Shown here in pieces: positions 24,701 through 35,494 of a stretch of 64,000 nt of DNA. The notes beneath the pieces are model-generated. The model worked only from the letters and a program-made list of their open reading frames with translations, did not search any database and was not told where the DNA came from. Both the position numbers and the translations under genes were made by a program. The first letter of the stretch is position 1; the number at the start of each line of letters is the position of its first letter. Origin of the DNA: Girardinichthys multiradiatus (taxonomy: Eukaryota > Chordata > Actinopteri > Cyprinodontiformes > Goodeidae); assembly GCF_021462225.1 (NCBI RefSeq), contig NC_061812.1, positions 47,969,363 through 48,033,362 on the forward strand. Direction: 5' to 3'.

Positions 24701-27693
24701 TAATCCTCCAGAACACCATTTCATCCAATAATCCATTGTTCTGCTTCAAAATCAGGATTTTGGTTTAGTTTGAAAGGCTTGTAGATCAGTTATTTATTGT
24801 TTTAGGTGAGGTAAAGATTTGTTATATTCTACAACACTCTTGTCATGTTACGTTTATATGTAGCGTCCTGTGAGAAAGCAGACTGCAGGCCTTTAATCTG
24901 TTTGTCTCTTCATTATGTCACTCAGGGGACATTGCAGAAGTTTGTGGACGATCTGTTCACTGTGATCCTCAGCACCAGCCGTCCAGTTCCACTAGCTGTC
25001 AAATATTTCTTTGATCTGCTAGACGACCAGGCAGGACAACACAATATCACCGACCCGGAGACCATCCACATTTGGAAGACCAACAGGTACAGTACAACTA
25101 GCAGGATGATGGGCAGGTGATCAGGTGAAGGATGTCTTTAGGGAAACGAGGGAAACTAGATTATGTAAAACACACAACGACGTCTCCTGGTGACTGGTAC
25201 ATTATTTTTATACTAGGCCGCTCCTCATTGGTGACTGACCAGACGGAATCTAAAAATTGGACCTTATATCCAGTTATTGAATGCACCATTCTGGAAAACT
25301 AACAGGTTACACTGACGAGAACATTCTATGGTCTGGAAGTTGTTACTGAGAACACAGCTCTGTTGAAGCTCATTAAGATGTTTAAAAATGAAATCAGAGA
25401 CAGAGCAGAAGCTTGTAAAGAAAACTAGTTGTGTTGTCTAGAAGGGCATGTCGGCTGTTCATTCAGGCTGGAGCTTAACCTAAATATGGAGGGAGACATC
25501 AGCAGATAGCAGGAAGGCTAAAACGTTTTACAGCAAATTTGAATGTACCTGTTTTATGTTTTGAGGCTTTTAATTTCATTTATTATGCTAAATAGGGAAA
25601 TTTCAAATCTCACACTTATGTTAAAAGGTCTACTAACTTTCCAGGAAATACACACGTACAATAATGATCAGTTAGTAATGCTAAAAATGCTTACTGCTAA
25701 TATGAGATGCTGTAGACCCCAAGATCTCTGATGTATCTCTTGTAAACAGAGGAATATGACTTTCTAGTGGCTCCAATATTCCTTCCTCCTACTTTTCTCT
25801 AGCCTCCCCCTGCGATTCTGGATCAACATCATTAAAAACCCTCAGTTCATCTTTGACGTCCAGGTGTCGGACCACGTGGACGCCGTTCTCTCGGTTATTG
25901 CTCAGACCTTCATGGACTCCTGCACCATTGCTGACCACAAACTAGGGCGGGTGAGCAGTAGTCCTCTTGTGCTTTGCCACTTCATAAGCTTTTAGTTAAT
26001 GAAGTATAGCTGAACCTTCCAGCTATGTGATGTGATTCTTTCTTTCTTTGTGGAACAGGATTCTCCCATCAACAAGCTGCTGTATGCTAGAGACATTCCC
26101 CGCTACAAGCAGATGGTTGAAAGGTTTGCAAGCTTCAGCCTACAGCTGTTTCCATGGTTAAAAACTGCTTCAGATAGATTAGCAAGGAAATGGATTTAAA
26201 TAAAATCAACTATTTATTTCCTTTGAACAAAATGTGATACTAAACTTTTCCAGTCAAACTTTGATTCCATACCTAGTTTGAATTGATGTCATCATGCTAT
26301 TGATGTCACTAACACCTATGAAACTGGTTGCTGCAGGTACTATGCCGACATCAGGCAGACTATATCAGCCAGTGACCAGGAAATGAACTCAGCCCTGGCT
26401 GAGATGTCTAGGGTGAGTGCAACCACATTTCCAACCCCACAGGACTCAGAGCAGGGGAGCACTAACTCATCTGAGTGTTTTGTGTTTCAGAACTACTCTG
26501 GAGAGCTCAACTACCTGGTTGCACTGCATGAGCTCTACAAATATATCAACAAGTACTATGACCAGGTACATAACTCATTCTGAACAAGACTGCTTAGACA
26601 GGCAAAGCTGAGATGGTTTGGGCAAAGTTTAAATCCTTTATTTTGGTAATTATGATGATTTTCTGCTTACAGCTATTGAAAATGCCAGATTTAAGATTAG
26701 AATATTACATCAGCGCCCTTATTCACAAAGTTTTTAGGAGTCCTCTCAGGGAGCTCTTAACTTAGCCTAAAAATTCATGTCTTAGCTTAAGAGTGATTCA
26801 AGTAGCTGCTGGGTGCAACTCTTAGCAAGAAGCAGACAGAAACTTTTATCTTAGTGAGGAGGTGTTGTTGACCCTGTTGCTAGGTGTGACGCTGCCTTCT
26901 AAGAGCTGTGATTAATTGTTATATAAAAAAAAAACAAATGCACTCCTAAAAAAATCAATGGAGAGAAATTAATAGAATTCATAGAATTTAGAGTGGATTA
27001 AGAAATAATGATGATGAAACACAGCAAACTTAAAGGGAAATCAGTATCAACAGGTCAGAGCTACACAAAAACTAGGATTCACAAATTAGCCACCAAAGGA
27101 TGTAAGTCTAAATGTGGTCTAAAGTTAGATGGGTTTCAGGTCTAAATAGAGGACGGGCAACAGCGATGCACAGGACAAGCAACCATGCACACACATTTAT
27201 GCCTAAGAGAAATTTAGAAAGACCAATTAACCCTACAATTATGTTTGGACTGTACGAGGAAGCCAGAGTACCCAGAGAGAAGCCGCACATGTGTAGGGAC
27301 ATGGAAACTCTATGCCTAAAGGGCCCAGGCTGGGATTCAGACCCAGGAGTCTCTTGCTGCAAGGCAACAGCACTAACCACTCCCCACAAGTTTAAACTAA
27401 ATAAAAGGTCAGAAAACACTTCTGAAATGAAATGACGTTAACAGACTCACTTTTTTAGTTAATGCACTGCGCTGACAAATCTGGAAACAATGTATTCTGA
27501 TATTTTCCTACTTTTTTCATTACAGAGGCAGTAGCTTTCTAACTAGGAGTGTTAGTAACTGTGTTCCTTCTTGTCATCCTCTTGGCAGATCATTACAGCT
27601 CTGGAGGAGGACACGACAGCCCAGAAGATGCAGCTGGGATACCGACTGCAGCAAATTGCGGCCGCTGTGGAAAACAAAGTAACTGACTTGTGA
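677..27693 (+). CDS. plxnb1: Plexin-B1-like semaphorin receptor, 3' part of gene (29 coding exons)
   Basis: Plexin-B proteins are single-pass plasma-membrane receptors for class 4 semaphorins. Their cytoplasmic GAP domain acts on Ras/Rap-type GTPases, and the C-terminus recruits PDZ-RhoGEFs. I read these exons, all with AG/GT borders: 677-785, 1215-2108, 9295-9429, 9529-9651, 10670-10763, 11429-11595, 11877-12028, 12176-12281, 12678-12814, 13519-13695, 13777-13999, 14083-14316, 15882-16049, 16188-16336, 18769-18869, 19516-19733, 20039-20217, 20305-20371, 22161-22307, 22427-22592, 23209-23312, 23388-23472, 23603-23769, 24926-25086, 25803-25950, 26059-26123, 26337-26412, 26491-26565, 27589-27693. 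Phases close perfectly through to a TGA stop, about 1576 residues. The sema domain, PSI1, IPT1 and start codon lie upstream of the window. The long Ser/Thr-rich linker after PSI2 favours B1 over B2 or B3; which teleost B1 paralogue this is cannot be told. Confidence 0.93.
1215..2108 (+). CDS. plxnb1: plxnb1 exon: Ser/Thr/Pro-rich mucin-like linker
   Basis: One 894-base exon, exactly 298 codons and phase 0 at both ends, encodes a low-complexity extracellular linker. It begins [13 protein letters not shown], runs into a Thr/Ala-rich tract, and ends with a more acidic part ([11 protein letters not shown]). The acceptor is TCCTCAG and the donor GTAAGTC. It contains no cysteine cluster or predicted fold and would be a good substrate for O-glycosylation. 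It lies between PSI2 and IPT2, where plexin-B1 proteins carry an extended linker. An open antisense frame over the same bases is a shadow of this composition. Confidence 0.85.
2109..3330. other. Intron sequence without recognised features
   Basis: This AT-rich stretch of the large plexin intron (2109-9294) lies between the mucin-like exon and the L1-like LINE. I see no exon with conserved coding character, RNA gene or clear repeat. Short open frames are random. Confidence 0.6.
3360..5167 (-). mobile_element. L1-like LINE, 3' half of ORF2 (decayed)
   Basis: Read on the minus strand, this is an L1/Tx1-type reverse transcriptase: [17 protein letters not shown] near 5160-5100, then [15 protein letters not shown] near 4990-4935. 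The catalytic box is [10 protein letters not shown] near 4850, with Glu where Ala is usual before the two Asp. Downstream come the thumb-like part ([12 protein letters not shown], about 4500) and the C-terminal Cys-rich part (3449-3907, [19 protein letters not shown]). Coding capacity is spread over several frames with stops, so it is inactive. The 5' part is absent: at 5168 the LINE is interrupted by a Tc1 element, and it does not resume after it. Confidence 0.85.
5168..6503 (+). mobile_element. Tc1-like DNA transposon, right end lost
   Basis: The element begins just after a TA at 5166-5167 with the inverted-repeat sequence CACTGCTCAAAAAAATAAAG. It carries a Tc1 transposase on the + strand. 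The right end stops within the 3' non-coding part near 6503, and the matching right inverted repeat is not found, so the element cannot move. It sits inside an L1-like LINE in a plexin intron. The right-hand truncation probably removed the rest of the LINE as well. Confidence 0.85.
5326..6351 (+). pseudogene. Tc1 transposase, broken by stops
   Basis: One frame runs from an ATG at 5326 ([20 protein letters not shown]) through the paired helix-turn-helix DNA-binding region and the DDE catalytic domain to GGHTQY and a stop near 6351. It is interrupted by in-frame stops at 5737-5739, 5758-5760 and about 5827. The first catalytic Asp, expected in the motif FTDES, reads FTYES near 5776. The second Asp (LMQDNARPH) and the Glu (NPIEHIWD) remain. 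The element is therefore dead both by nonsense mutation and by loss of one catalytic residue. Confidence 0.88.
7414..7970 (-). mobile_element. RTE-like LINE, C-terminal fragment
   Basis: The minus-strand translation from about 7668 to 7450 ([20 protein letters not shown], then [14 protein letters not shown]) matches the C-terminal end of the LINE found at 39.84-40.77 kb (GRRPRGQPRTRWRDYVSRLA). Similarity continues to about 7970 at the DNA level. The frame is broken and contains an inserted foldback (see the repeat at 7758-7837). It lies in the plexin intron between the linker exon and the IPT2 exon. I favour an RTE-like clade, but the clade is not certain. Confidence 0.75.
7758..7837. repeat. 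Two adjacent perfect hairpins sharing one arm sequence
   Basis: Arm 1 (7758-7774, AGAGCCCAGCCACCCTG) is exactly complementary to 7779-7795, with a 4-base loop. Directly next to it, 7792-7811 is exactly complementary to 7818-7837 over 20 bases, with a 6-base loop. All four arms carry the same core, so alternative pairings are possible. The normal LINE sequence should contain this core once, so the extra copies look like a local foldback or template-switch event within the LINE remnant. Confidence 0.85.
7975..8640 (-). repeat. Dispersed teleost repeat fragment, probably LINE body
   Basis: This stretch is more GC-rich than the surrounding intron and resembles a sequence common in teleost genomes next to RTE-like elements. 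Recognisable blocks are the segment around 8085-8125 (AGAGTGAAATAAAGTCCAGC) and the segment around 8385-8465. No frame stays open for a conserved domain. It may be the upstream part of the same LINE copy as 7414-7970. Assignment rests on recall of the family and is moderate. Confidence 0.5.
8641..9294. other. AT-rich end of the large plexin intron
   Basis: There is no repeat or coding signal that I can support. The interval ends with the acceptor for the IPT2 exon (AACTGCAG, ending at 9294). Confidence 0.6.
9295..10763 (+). CDS. plxnb1: plxnb1 exons: IPT2 domain (three exons)
   Basis: Exons 9295-9429, 9529-9651 and 10670-10763 encode the IPT/TIG fold after the linker. They begin [20 protein letters not shown], continue with [16 protein letters not shown] and [15 protein letters not shown], and end [20 protein letters not shown]. 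Lengths of 135, 123 and 94 bases keep the frame, with the last ending after one base of a codon. The intron between 9651 and 10670 is AT-rich with no identified feature. Confidence 0.9.
11429..11595 (+). CDS. plxnb1: plxnb1 exon: PSI3 domain
   Basis: This exon reads [20 protein letters not shown], then [17 protein letters not shown], and ends CPAPVIHS. The cysteine pattern is that of the third plexin PSI module. The acceptor is CTACCAG and the donor GTAAGT. Its 167 bases together with the 94 of the previous exon restore phase 0. Confidence 0.9.
11877..12281 (+). CDS. plxnb1: plxnb1 exons: IPT3 domain (two exons)
   Basis: Exons 11877-12028 and 12176-12281 encode [20 protein letters not shown], the hallmark start of an IPT domain, and continue to [20 protein letters not shown] and SQTFSYQ. 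The split codon at the junction reads Arg. Both borders are canonical. Confidence 0.9.
12678..13695 (+). CDS. plxnb1: plxnb1 exons: IPT4 domain (two exons)
   Basis: Exons 12678-12814 and 13519-13695 encode [20 protein letters not shown], then [18 protein letters not shown], with the split codon at the junction giving Ile. They finish with [20 protein letters not shown], which opens the next IPT domain. The donor after 13695 is GTAAGT. The 704-base intron between them has no recognised feature. Confidence 0.9.
13777..13999 (+). CDS. plxnb1: plxnb1 exon: IPT5 domain with polybasic loop
   Basis: The exon starts [20 protein letters not shown] and then contains a strongly basic loop, [17 protein letters not shown], followed by [17 protein letters not shown] and a Cys pair before the next exon. 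The RRKKRRR run fits the proprotein-convertase consensus R-X-K/R-R. Plexin-B receptors are known to be cut by such proteases in the ectodomain. Use of this particular site is inferred. The 223 bases return the frame to phase 0. Confidence 0.88.
14083..16049 (+). CDS. plxnb1: plxnb1 exons: IPT6 domain (two exons)
   Basis: Exons 14083-14316 and 15882-16049 encode [40 protein letters not shown] and then [20 protein letters not shown], ending DNLPEFT. The donor after 14316 is GTCAAA, weaker than the others. The join is nevertheless supported by phase 0 on both sides and by the conserved FIQLE-GDNLDL sequence across it. The intron is occupied by a Rex1 LINE fragment. Confidence 0.9.
14548..15350 (-). 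mobile_element. Rex1-like LINE, 3' fragment
   Basis: On the minus strand, 15346-15056 translates with [40 protein letters not shown] and LRLIQNAAA, the C-terminal reverse-transcriptase region of teleost Rex1-like LINEs. The element runs to the family's 3' end near 14548, where the + strand has GGTTTATTTATATAACACAT. Frame breaks between 15056 and 14899 show that it is inactive. It fills most of the intron within IPT6. Confidence 0.75.
16188..16336 (+). CDS. plxnb1: plxnb1 exon: transmembrane helix
   Basis: The exon encodes [20 protein letters not shown], then [10 protein letters not shown] followed by a hydrophobic run ([18 protein letters not shown]) of about 20 residues bounded by Arg. That is the single membrane span, with the ectodomain before it and the cytoplasm after it. 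Acceptor GTTTTAG, donor GTTAGT, and the exon ends with two bases of a codon. Confidence 0.93.
17035..17200 (-). mobile_element. tRNA-derived SINE
   Basis: Reading the minus strand from 17200, there is a tRNA-like head (GCTCAGGGGTAGAGCA as box A region, GTTCAGTTCCC as box B-like region). A body with TTTGCTGCATGTCTTCCCC follows, ending in AATAAAGGCC. This is a common teleost SINE layout. The head does not fold as an intact tRNA, so it is not a tRNA gene. It lies in the intron after the transmembrane exon. Confidence 0.65.
17475..17800. repeat. Possible dispersed teleost repeat
   Basis: The block around 17482-17550 (CCTTTATTTATGCAGGTAAA, then AAGAGCGACCTG) resembles a short interspersed sequence that recurs in teleost genomes. 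No coding potential is visible. The boundaries are approximate and the family is not named. Confidence 0.4.
18769..18869 (+). CDS. plxnb1: plxnb1 exon: juxtamembrane helix
   Basis: The exon encodes [20 protein letters not shown] followed by [13 protein letters not shown], a basic, heptad-like helix directly after the membrane span. In plexins this segment takes part in dimer-dependent activation of the GAP domain. The 2.4-kb intron before it contains the SINE at 17035-17200. Confidence 0.92.
19516..20371 (+). CDS. plxnb1: plxnb1 exons: first half of the GAP domain
   Basis: Exons 19516-19733, 20039-20217 and 20305-20371 encode [80 protein letters not shown] and [14 protein letters not shown]. 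The Arg pair in LMLRRTE, which spans the 20217/20305 junction, corresponds to the conserved arginines needed for plexin GAP activity and is intact. The intron at 19734-20038 contains a MITE-like repeat. Confidence 0.92.
19778..19992. mobile_element. MITE, non-autonomous hAT-like
   Basis: The two ends are imperfect inverted repeats. The left reads CAGTGCTCCCCAATACTGGT, and the right, read in reverse complement, CAGAGGTCTCCAACCTCAGT. Both continue with a CCTCAGGG/CCCAGGG-like stretch. Internally it has AGATGTGTCCCTGCTGG. This arrangement matches a very common short teleost palindromic element of about 200-300 bases. There is no coding capacity. It lies in a plexin GAP-domain intron. Confidence 0.6.
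21628..21745 (+). mobile_element. Tc1-like element, right-end relic
   Basis: This matches only the 3' non-coding end of a Tc1-like element: TGTGTTGGTCTGTCACATAA, then CAATAAAATACACTAAAGG, and finally TTTCGCAAGACACTA near the end. The last part resembles the right terminus of the element at 42173-43140 (TTCGCAAGGCACTG). The transposase is absent. Confidence 0.55.
21862..21937 (+). mobile_element. SINE/LINE tail (RTE-type 3' end)
   Basis: The segment GACCGCTGGAAATAGGCAGT followed by TAGATGATGGATGG is the typical 3' tail shared by RTE-mobilised SINEs and LINEs in teleosts. Only the tail is recognisable; the head is lost or too diverged. Confidence 0.5.
22110..22160. repeat. (GT)n microsatellite before a splice acceptor
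   Basis: A (GT) run of about 22 bases at 22111-22132 is followed by a second short GT run that ends directly in the acceptor GTGTGTAG of the exon at 22161. The repeat therefore occupies the place where a pyrimidine tract would normally lie. The reading frame of the exon supports this acceptor. Confidence 0.7.
22161..23312 (+). CDS. plxnb1: plxnb1 exons: GAP to RhoGTPase-binding domain
   Basis: Exons 22161-22307, 22427-22592 and 23209-23312 encode [79 protein letters not shown] and [20 protein letters not shown]. The ubiquitin-like RhoGTPase-binding domain sits inside the GAP domain and binds Rac/Rnd-type GTPases in this family. Phases agree at all junctions. Confidence 0.93.
23388..23769 (+). 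CDS. plxnb1: plxnb1 exons: end of the RhoGTPase-binding domain
   Basis: Exons 23388-23472 and 23603-23769 encode [20 protein letters not shown], then after a split Lys codon [40 protein letters not shown] and RLLSMK. This returns the chain to the second half of the GAP fold. Acceptor AAACAG before 23603, donor GTACAC after 23769. Confidence 0.92.
24045..24472 (+). mobile_element. Tc1-like element, left-end relic
   Basis: The relic starts with the terminal motif ACTGCTCAAAAAAGG near 24046. The leader follows, and then the start of a diverged Tc1 transposase around 24318-24470, where CACATCAATACGTGCCATTG and AGTCTCAAGAGCATGGAGG are close to the first coding part of the 5.2-kb element. It ends near 24472 without the catalytic domain or right end. 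It lies in a plexin intron, in the same orientation as the gene. Confidence 0.7.
24926..26565 (+). CDS. plxnb1: plxnb1 exons: second half of the GAP domain
   Basis: Exons 24926-25086, 25803-25950, 26059-26123, 26337-26412 and 26491-26565 encode [119 protein letters not shown] and [20 protein letters not shown]. The Arg in LPLRFW is the distal conserved arginine of the plexin GAP domain and is present. No frameshift or stop is seen, so the GAP domain looks functional. Confidence 0.93.
26700..26930. repeat. Possible MITE fragment
   Basis: The segment beginning CTTATTCACAAAGTTTTTAG and containing CTCTTAACTTAGCC resembles a teleost MITE type whose ends carry repeated CTTAAGA/CTTAGC motifs. The far end is not clear. 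This is a weak assignment from general appearance. Confidence 0.3.
27145..27390 (-). mobile_element. SINE with conserved body
   Basis: The + strand carries the reverse complement of a common teleost SINE: AGAAAGACCAATTAACCCTA, GGAAGCCAGAGTACCCAGAG, then GGATTCAGACCCAGGAGTCT and the tRNA-like head CTTGCTGCAAGGCAACAGC. The SINE thus reads on the minus strand from about 27390. A fragment of a similar SINE on the + strand lies at 30265-30420. It occupies the last plexin intron. Confidence 0.7.
27589..27693 (+). CDS. plxnb1: plxnb1 last coding exon with PDZ-binding C-terminus
   Basis: The exon reads [30 protein letters not shown] and ends VTDL followed by TGA at 27691-27693. A C-terminal VTDL is a class I PDZ ligand and is characteristic of plexin-B proteins, which recruit PDZ-RhoGEF and LARG to activate RhoA. 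The acceptor is CTTGGCAG. Confidence 0.95.
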   Translation: MITALEEDTTAQKMQLGYRLQQIAAAVENKVTDL

Positions 27694-29215
27694 CAGAGGA
27701 GAATGCTTCTCCTGTAATGATGTTGGTTTTCTCTGCATCGTCTTCACTCCGGGTTCTTTGATAGCATGATGTAGACAGTCTGAGACCCTGAGTCTTGTGT
27801 ATAAACAGGACAAAAGATGGAAGAAACCTGGACAAATAAAAGCAGGAATGATCTGCTGTAACTGGAACATCTGAAAGAACAGAAGTTTTATTTTTTTTTT
27901 CTTTCTGCTGAGGTCAAGCCTTACAAAAGAGAACTGGAGCTGATCTAAAAACTGATTTCATAGGGACTGTTGTTACTTTCTCTTCTCCATAGTCAGTTTA
28001 ATGAAACGCCACCTCTTAGCCTTTGTGTGCGTGTTGCTGATGTATGTTTGAGTCACAAAGAAACGTGTGCGTGTGTGGCCATATGTCTCTGTTTGTAAAC
28101 TGACTCATTTCTAATTTTATCTTACCAAGTACAGGAAGCAACACATTGGATCTCAGAACAACCAGTACTTCATTTTGAATACAAGAAAACTGACCTTAAG
28201 TTCTATTTTATTTCTAGAATTGAAAAAGACCCAAAATAAGGAAATATCAGAACAGAATAAGTTTCCACTGCTCTACCTCAGCCCACTGTGCTGTATCAGT
28301 GATATTCTAACAGGCTGAAAACAGCTTTATACTTTTCAGCTACTTCCATCTATTAGTACAGCAGCACAGCCTAGACGTGCCCTCAGATACAGCTTCAAAT
28401 ACACACAAATTTCTGGTTCTGTTTTTTTTTGTAGAAGCATTTAAGATGAAACCCAGATGTCTTTTGGGTTCTTTTTTTTTACATCTCTCGGTGTTCTTTT
28501 TTAGAGTTTACCTATTGTTTTAAATTTTAGTTCACTTTGTTTGACTGAATTGTCTTTAGCTGAAGCCGTGGTACTCTATGAATCATGTCTGTGTGCATTT
28601 CCTGTATTAAACCAAGAGTAGCACTTTTTCATACCGACATTTTATATTTTCAAAGATTCTCAGTTCAGCAGGATGTCAGATTTGCTTTACTCAGAGTTTG
28701 ATGGTTTTCTTAGTCAAGGGCTGAAATGGCAGCTGCTGTATAGACTATTCTTATATTTATTTAAAAAGATGCCAACTTCACTGCTAATTTTATCATAACT
28801 GACTGAAAAAAGCCCACTTTTTAATGACTGATATATTTCAAAAGAAACCAAAAGCAAATAGAATGAATATTTACTTCAGCTGCCTTGTTCGTGTCAAGTT
28901 GGTCAGTTGCTGTGTACCCTGACCGATCACGTCAGAATGCAGCCTGTAGGTCTGTAGTGACATTCCCAGAAACTTTGTTGTTCACTGTTCAGATGGAGTG
29001 AAGCTCATCGGTACCAATCGGATGGAGAACTAACTATTAGACTATACACATTTGGTGATGTAGAGCAGGCTCTGCAAGGAGCAGTTTAATGTTTCACCTT
29101 TTCTGTTGCTGTTGTTGTACATACTGATTTAAATGTAACCATAGGGATGTAATCTGTTTATTAAAATAAAATGCAAATGTTCACAGATGTAATAAAGTAT
29201 TCCAAATATAATGAT
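27694..29215 (+). other. plxnb1: plxnb1 3' UTR with two poly(A) signals
   Basis: About 1.5 kb after the stop is AT-rich and free of splice-consistent coding sequence. AATAAA occurs at 29165-29170 and again at 29191-29196. The second is the more likely end signal, with cleavage expected near 29210-29220. Several T-rich runs occur (27890, 28422, 28475). The exact cleavage site is inferred. Confidence 0.65.
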
Positions 29216-32200
29216 CAATGTTCTGTTTCAATGTCAATCAGTATCATTCACTTCCAGTGTAGTTTTGCTGCTGGGAAAAATGCTCCCACACACTTACCAA
29301 CACAGTCATTAACACAAATGTTAAAGTGCTATTAACATAACTTCTGGAAGTCAAGACAGCACAAAGCAGAGTTCCTACACAATCTGGAAAAGTCTAGAAT
29401 GTGATACATGTAGAGTATAGAAATATATTAGTATTTCCAGATTTTATTCCCTGCTTCATTGTCTAAATGTTTCCATCTATTCATTCGACCAGTAAATTTC
29501 TAGTAAAGTGGACTTTTTTTCTTGTTTCCTGAAGACATTTCACCTCTGCGGAAGACTTTTGGATGACGAGTGAAACGTCTTCAAAACAGGAAAAGAAGTC
29601 TAGTTGCATTCTACCTAAAAACTTGGGATTTCCTGTCAGCCAGTCTAAATTTTGAACCAAGGACATAGAGGGCACATTTCCAGCTAGGCGTAATAAACAG
29701 CTGCAGCCAAGATGTTTCGCTGTTGCAGGAGTGGGTGACTTAAGGAGATTCTAAATAAATTGTGTCATTAGAGTGTAAATACCACATCCTATTGCCTATA
29801 TATACTGTAAAGTCTAAAAGGAATGTGCTGCTGCACACTGACAAATATGTGAAAGTAATACAAAAATCCAAATTAGCCAATTGCTGCAGTGTTGCACCAA
29901 ATGTGCTTTGTGTGCACCAACAAAACAAGGCAGATCTAGCCATAATGGGCCTGCAGACACTGACCCATATGTGCCACACAATAGCTCATCAAAGGACCAA
30001 ACCAAGCATCTCAGCTTCCAGTTCCAAGGTTAGATTCAGGTAAGGTTGTTCTTTTCCTATGGTTAAATATGCTGTTTTCTCTCGTTGCTGCTCAGAAACC
30101 ATGTAAACAATCCCACAAGAAGTTAAGAGCCCCTTTTCCACCAAATGCCCCAGGATTTAAAGCCCCATAACTTGTTTTACCCAGGTAATAGGAATCGCAG
30201 GGAATCTCATACATTTATCTTCCATTGCCACGGACTATTCATTTAAATGAACCTAATGTCTTATGGGGTGGGGCTGCACAGTGGTTCAGTTGGTAGTACT
30301 GTTGCAGAAGATCCCGGTTTCGACTCCCTGCCAGGGGTCTTTCTGCATAAAGTGACAAAAACTGCAATACACCTTCATTCCAGCGGATGGCATTACTCCT
30401 TTATTCCGTTTAAAGCTGATAATTCATTTTTTTTTGTCAACTGATAAATAATAGACGAGGACCAGCTTTAGAGTTATAAAGTTGATTAATTCCTTCCATT
30501 ATTCCTTAAGTTGCACGGGATCCATAAGCTGGAAAAGTTAAAATCATTATTTTACATTAAATGTTTTACAAACCTGCATCAGGCCAGAATTGTTGCTTTA
30601 TAACTGCATGATTAATTTATTATAATATACTAAACACTGACTATTATGTTTCTTTTATCATCAGGTAAACCCATATCGTATAACCACAGAACATGTTTTC
30701 AGTAAAATATTTATTAATTAGAAAAAAAAAGAGAATCAGTCCAGAATTACAGGGAATTGTTACCTTGACTATCTAATCATAAACAAATATTTATGTAAAG
30801 TAGAAGATGCATAGAGAGTAGAGCAGACAATGGCAAGATCACGGAGCTTCTGCATTCAAACCTGGAACTGTTGTCTCTCCTCCTGCAGAGCCGTCCGCAT
30901 AAAACAATGAAAAAAAAAAATATATTAAAGAGTTCATACTCCACTAAGCTAAGTTTACATGAAAAGACAGAGTTAGAAAAATTGGTATTTTTTTATGTAC
31001 ATGTATAATTTAAAATGATCTGATCGTCAGCAATGCATTAAAATTGTCTTAAAGAACTGTGGTGAAATAGTTTATAATTAATGCCAACAATAACTTCAAA
31101 TGTCCCAAATTTCCAGTTTATTTTCTGGTCTGTGATGCCTAGCGAGAAATCCCATAGTGCCGAACCGAGATCAGGCAGCACTCCAACCGTCCGCTTAGCT
31201 TAGCAGCCAGACCAGCCTGTTAACAAAGCTCCGCTACTCCGAAAACTCAGAAAAAGCATTTAAATGTAGGCTCATCCTGGATGAACTGACTGCACAGATG
31301 AAGTTTCGAGGTCTACTTTCTTGCTTAAGAACATCTTAAAACTACTTCCTGTGAGAAATTAATGGTGTAAAAACTAAATTAATTTGTGTTGTAACCTCTG
31401 CCATTGCTGAAGCTGCTGGTGCCATGCCTTGCTGCACACAGCTCCGCCCCTTTAATAAATCCCAGGGAAAGCTGAAAAGACCCTGTCCAGAGTAGGACCA
31501 TTTACCCATGAAAGTGAAATTACCCGGGTAAATTTGTATCGAAACATGACCAGGAGCTCTCCTCCAACCTGAAGAGGTTGTTGTGGCTATGAATCTGAAA
31601 ATATTATTTAATATTGAGACTTTCATATTTTATGAAATAATATTTCGGTCTGTTAACGGTTGTCTTGTGAATACCAGCCCAGTAAGGCAATGGTATCAGG
31701 ACAAAATAGAAAAGGGTGAGACAACCTCTGACATTATTGAACAGTACAACTCTGCACACATATGGAATGAATTCACACAATTTCTTAAAATACAAGAATG
31801 TATTACCAAAAATAAGTCAACTCAAAGTCAAACATATTTCAATGAACAAACCCTTTACTATGCTAAAACAATCCAACTAACTACCAAGCAGAATTAAAGA
31901 ATAGGGAAGACAAGTTGATCAAAGATTGAAAACCATGACCGAAAGAGTGATGCAACATTACCATGCAATATTTATGTTTGAGAACCAAGGATTATCTTGA
32001 AGAATCTGGAAATGGAGTTACGTTAGTCTTGGAACCAACTTTGGCAATAGTCAGCATACCTTTAGACAACCATTCACAATGCAAGATCAGATAAAATTGT
32101 TTTAATAAAATAATATTTGAAAGAATGATCTGCTGAATAAAACCAACCTTCTGGATGACAAATTCTCAACGATGTCTCATTAGCTGCCTTTATTTATTAA

Positions 32201-33140
32201 AATAATATTTAAAGAAATATTATTATGGGAATATTTTGGAAAAGAGCCAAATCTTTCTGGAGAAATTGGGCTTAATGGTGTTTCATTAGCTGTTAGCAGT
32301 TAAAGCTAACAAAAGAAGCTGATAGCTTGGCACCAGGATCAAACACACACCTTTAACAATACCGTCAATAAAAGGGTTGAAATGCATAAGCGCAGATGGC
32401 ACGTTATGATCAATCTTCTGTGTTTAAAATCACCTTTTAAATAAAGTTTGTCTTAACTAACAAAAAAAAACAACACAAACACCGAACACAAAGCTGAGCA
32501 CAAGTGCTGCAGATAGCCTGCTAGCACTAAGATAGCTGAGTTTCACACAAACAAAACCAAACTTCATAAAATGAAAAACGTTCAGATCATACATTTTTCT
32601 CTATTGCTCTGCCCAAACCCTAACCTCGTATGAAGCATGCTGAGGAGTTGCCTGGGCGACAACGAAGTTTGAAGAAACATCCACTTTGAACGAAGGTTAG
32701 CTTCAGCTAACCTCCGAAGCTGTTGGGGGGGGGGGATTGCTGTCGGGCCAACCATGCTGCACATTACCACGGTGATGCAGTCTATGTTGTCCTCTTTCCA
32801 GACTGGGAAAACCGCTCCACTCGGCTTTGTAGAGACAGCGTCTCTGCAGGGAATTTTGTGGAACAACATTTGCTTCTGCAGGCCTCAGAGAGAACGTCAA
32901 GCAATGCTTATACCTTAATTTCCCTTTTATATGAATGAATACCAGATACACAAACAGTAATTCATCCGTCCTTAACTCAGTGCATATGATCGATGATTGT
33001 ATGACACCCTTGGATCCAGTTTGAAGAGTTATGTCTTTTTGCCAGCAAAGAGACATTAGCGAGCTGGGTCTCTCTGTCCAGGTTCCTGTGTGACCCGCGT
33101 AGAAGAAAAAGACTTGTGGGAGAAGTAGGGGTTTTATACG
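29216..33140. other. Intergenic region, mostly unassigned
   Basis: No host gene is supported here. A SINE piece lies at 30265-30420. The segments near 30127-30175 (AGAGCCCCTTTTCCACCAAA) and 31440-31560 could be ends of a short DNA transposon, but I cannot pair them. The open frame at 31583-31897 has no recognisable domain. A poly-G run occurs at 32725-32735. Confidence 0.5.
30265..30420 (+). mobile_element. SINE fragment with tRNA-like head
   Basis: GGCTGCACAGTGGTTCAGTT, then GTAGTACTGTTGCAGAAGAT and CGGTTTCGACTCCCTGCCAG, resembles the tRNA-like head of a common teleost SINE, followed by GGTCTTTCTGCATAAAG. The body after about 30350 fades out. It looks like the same family as the minus-strand copy at 27145-27390. 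Confidence 0.6.
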
Positions 33141-33141
33141 G

Positions 33142-35359
<2,218 letters not shown>

Positions 35360-35494
35360 TATAACATTTTCATGACTTTCAAATGTACTGCCTTGGGGGT
35401 GGGCGCGCTCAATTGCATCAAGAGGGCGTGTATTTTATTAACCTAACCTCTGGTAACCATCTTCCCCAACTGTTTTTCTTTTTAAATGTACACT

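Noticed and set aside
31583..31897. 104-codon open frame
   Set aside because: No recognisable motif, AT-driven composition and no splice or promoter context that would support a gene.
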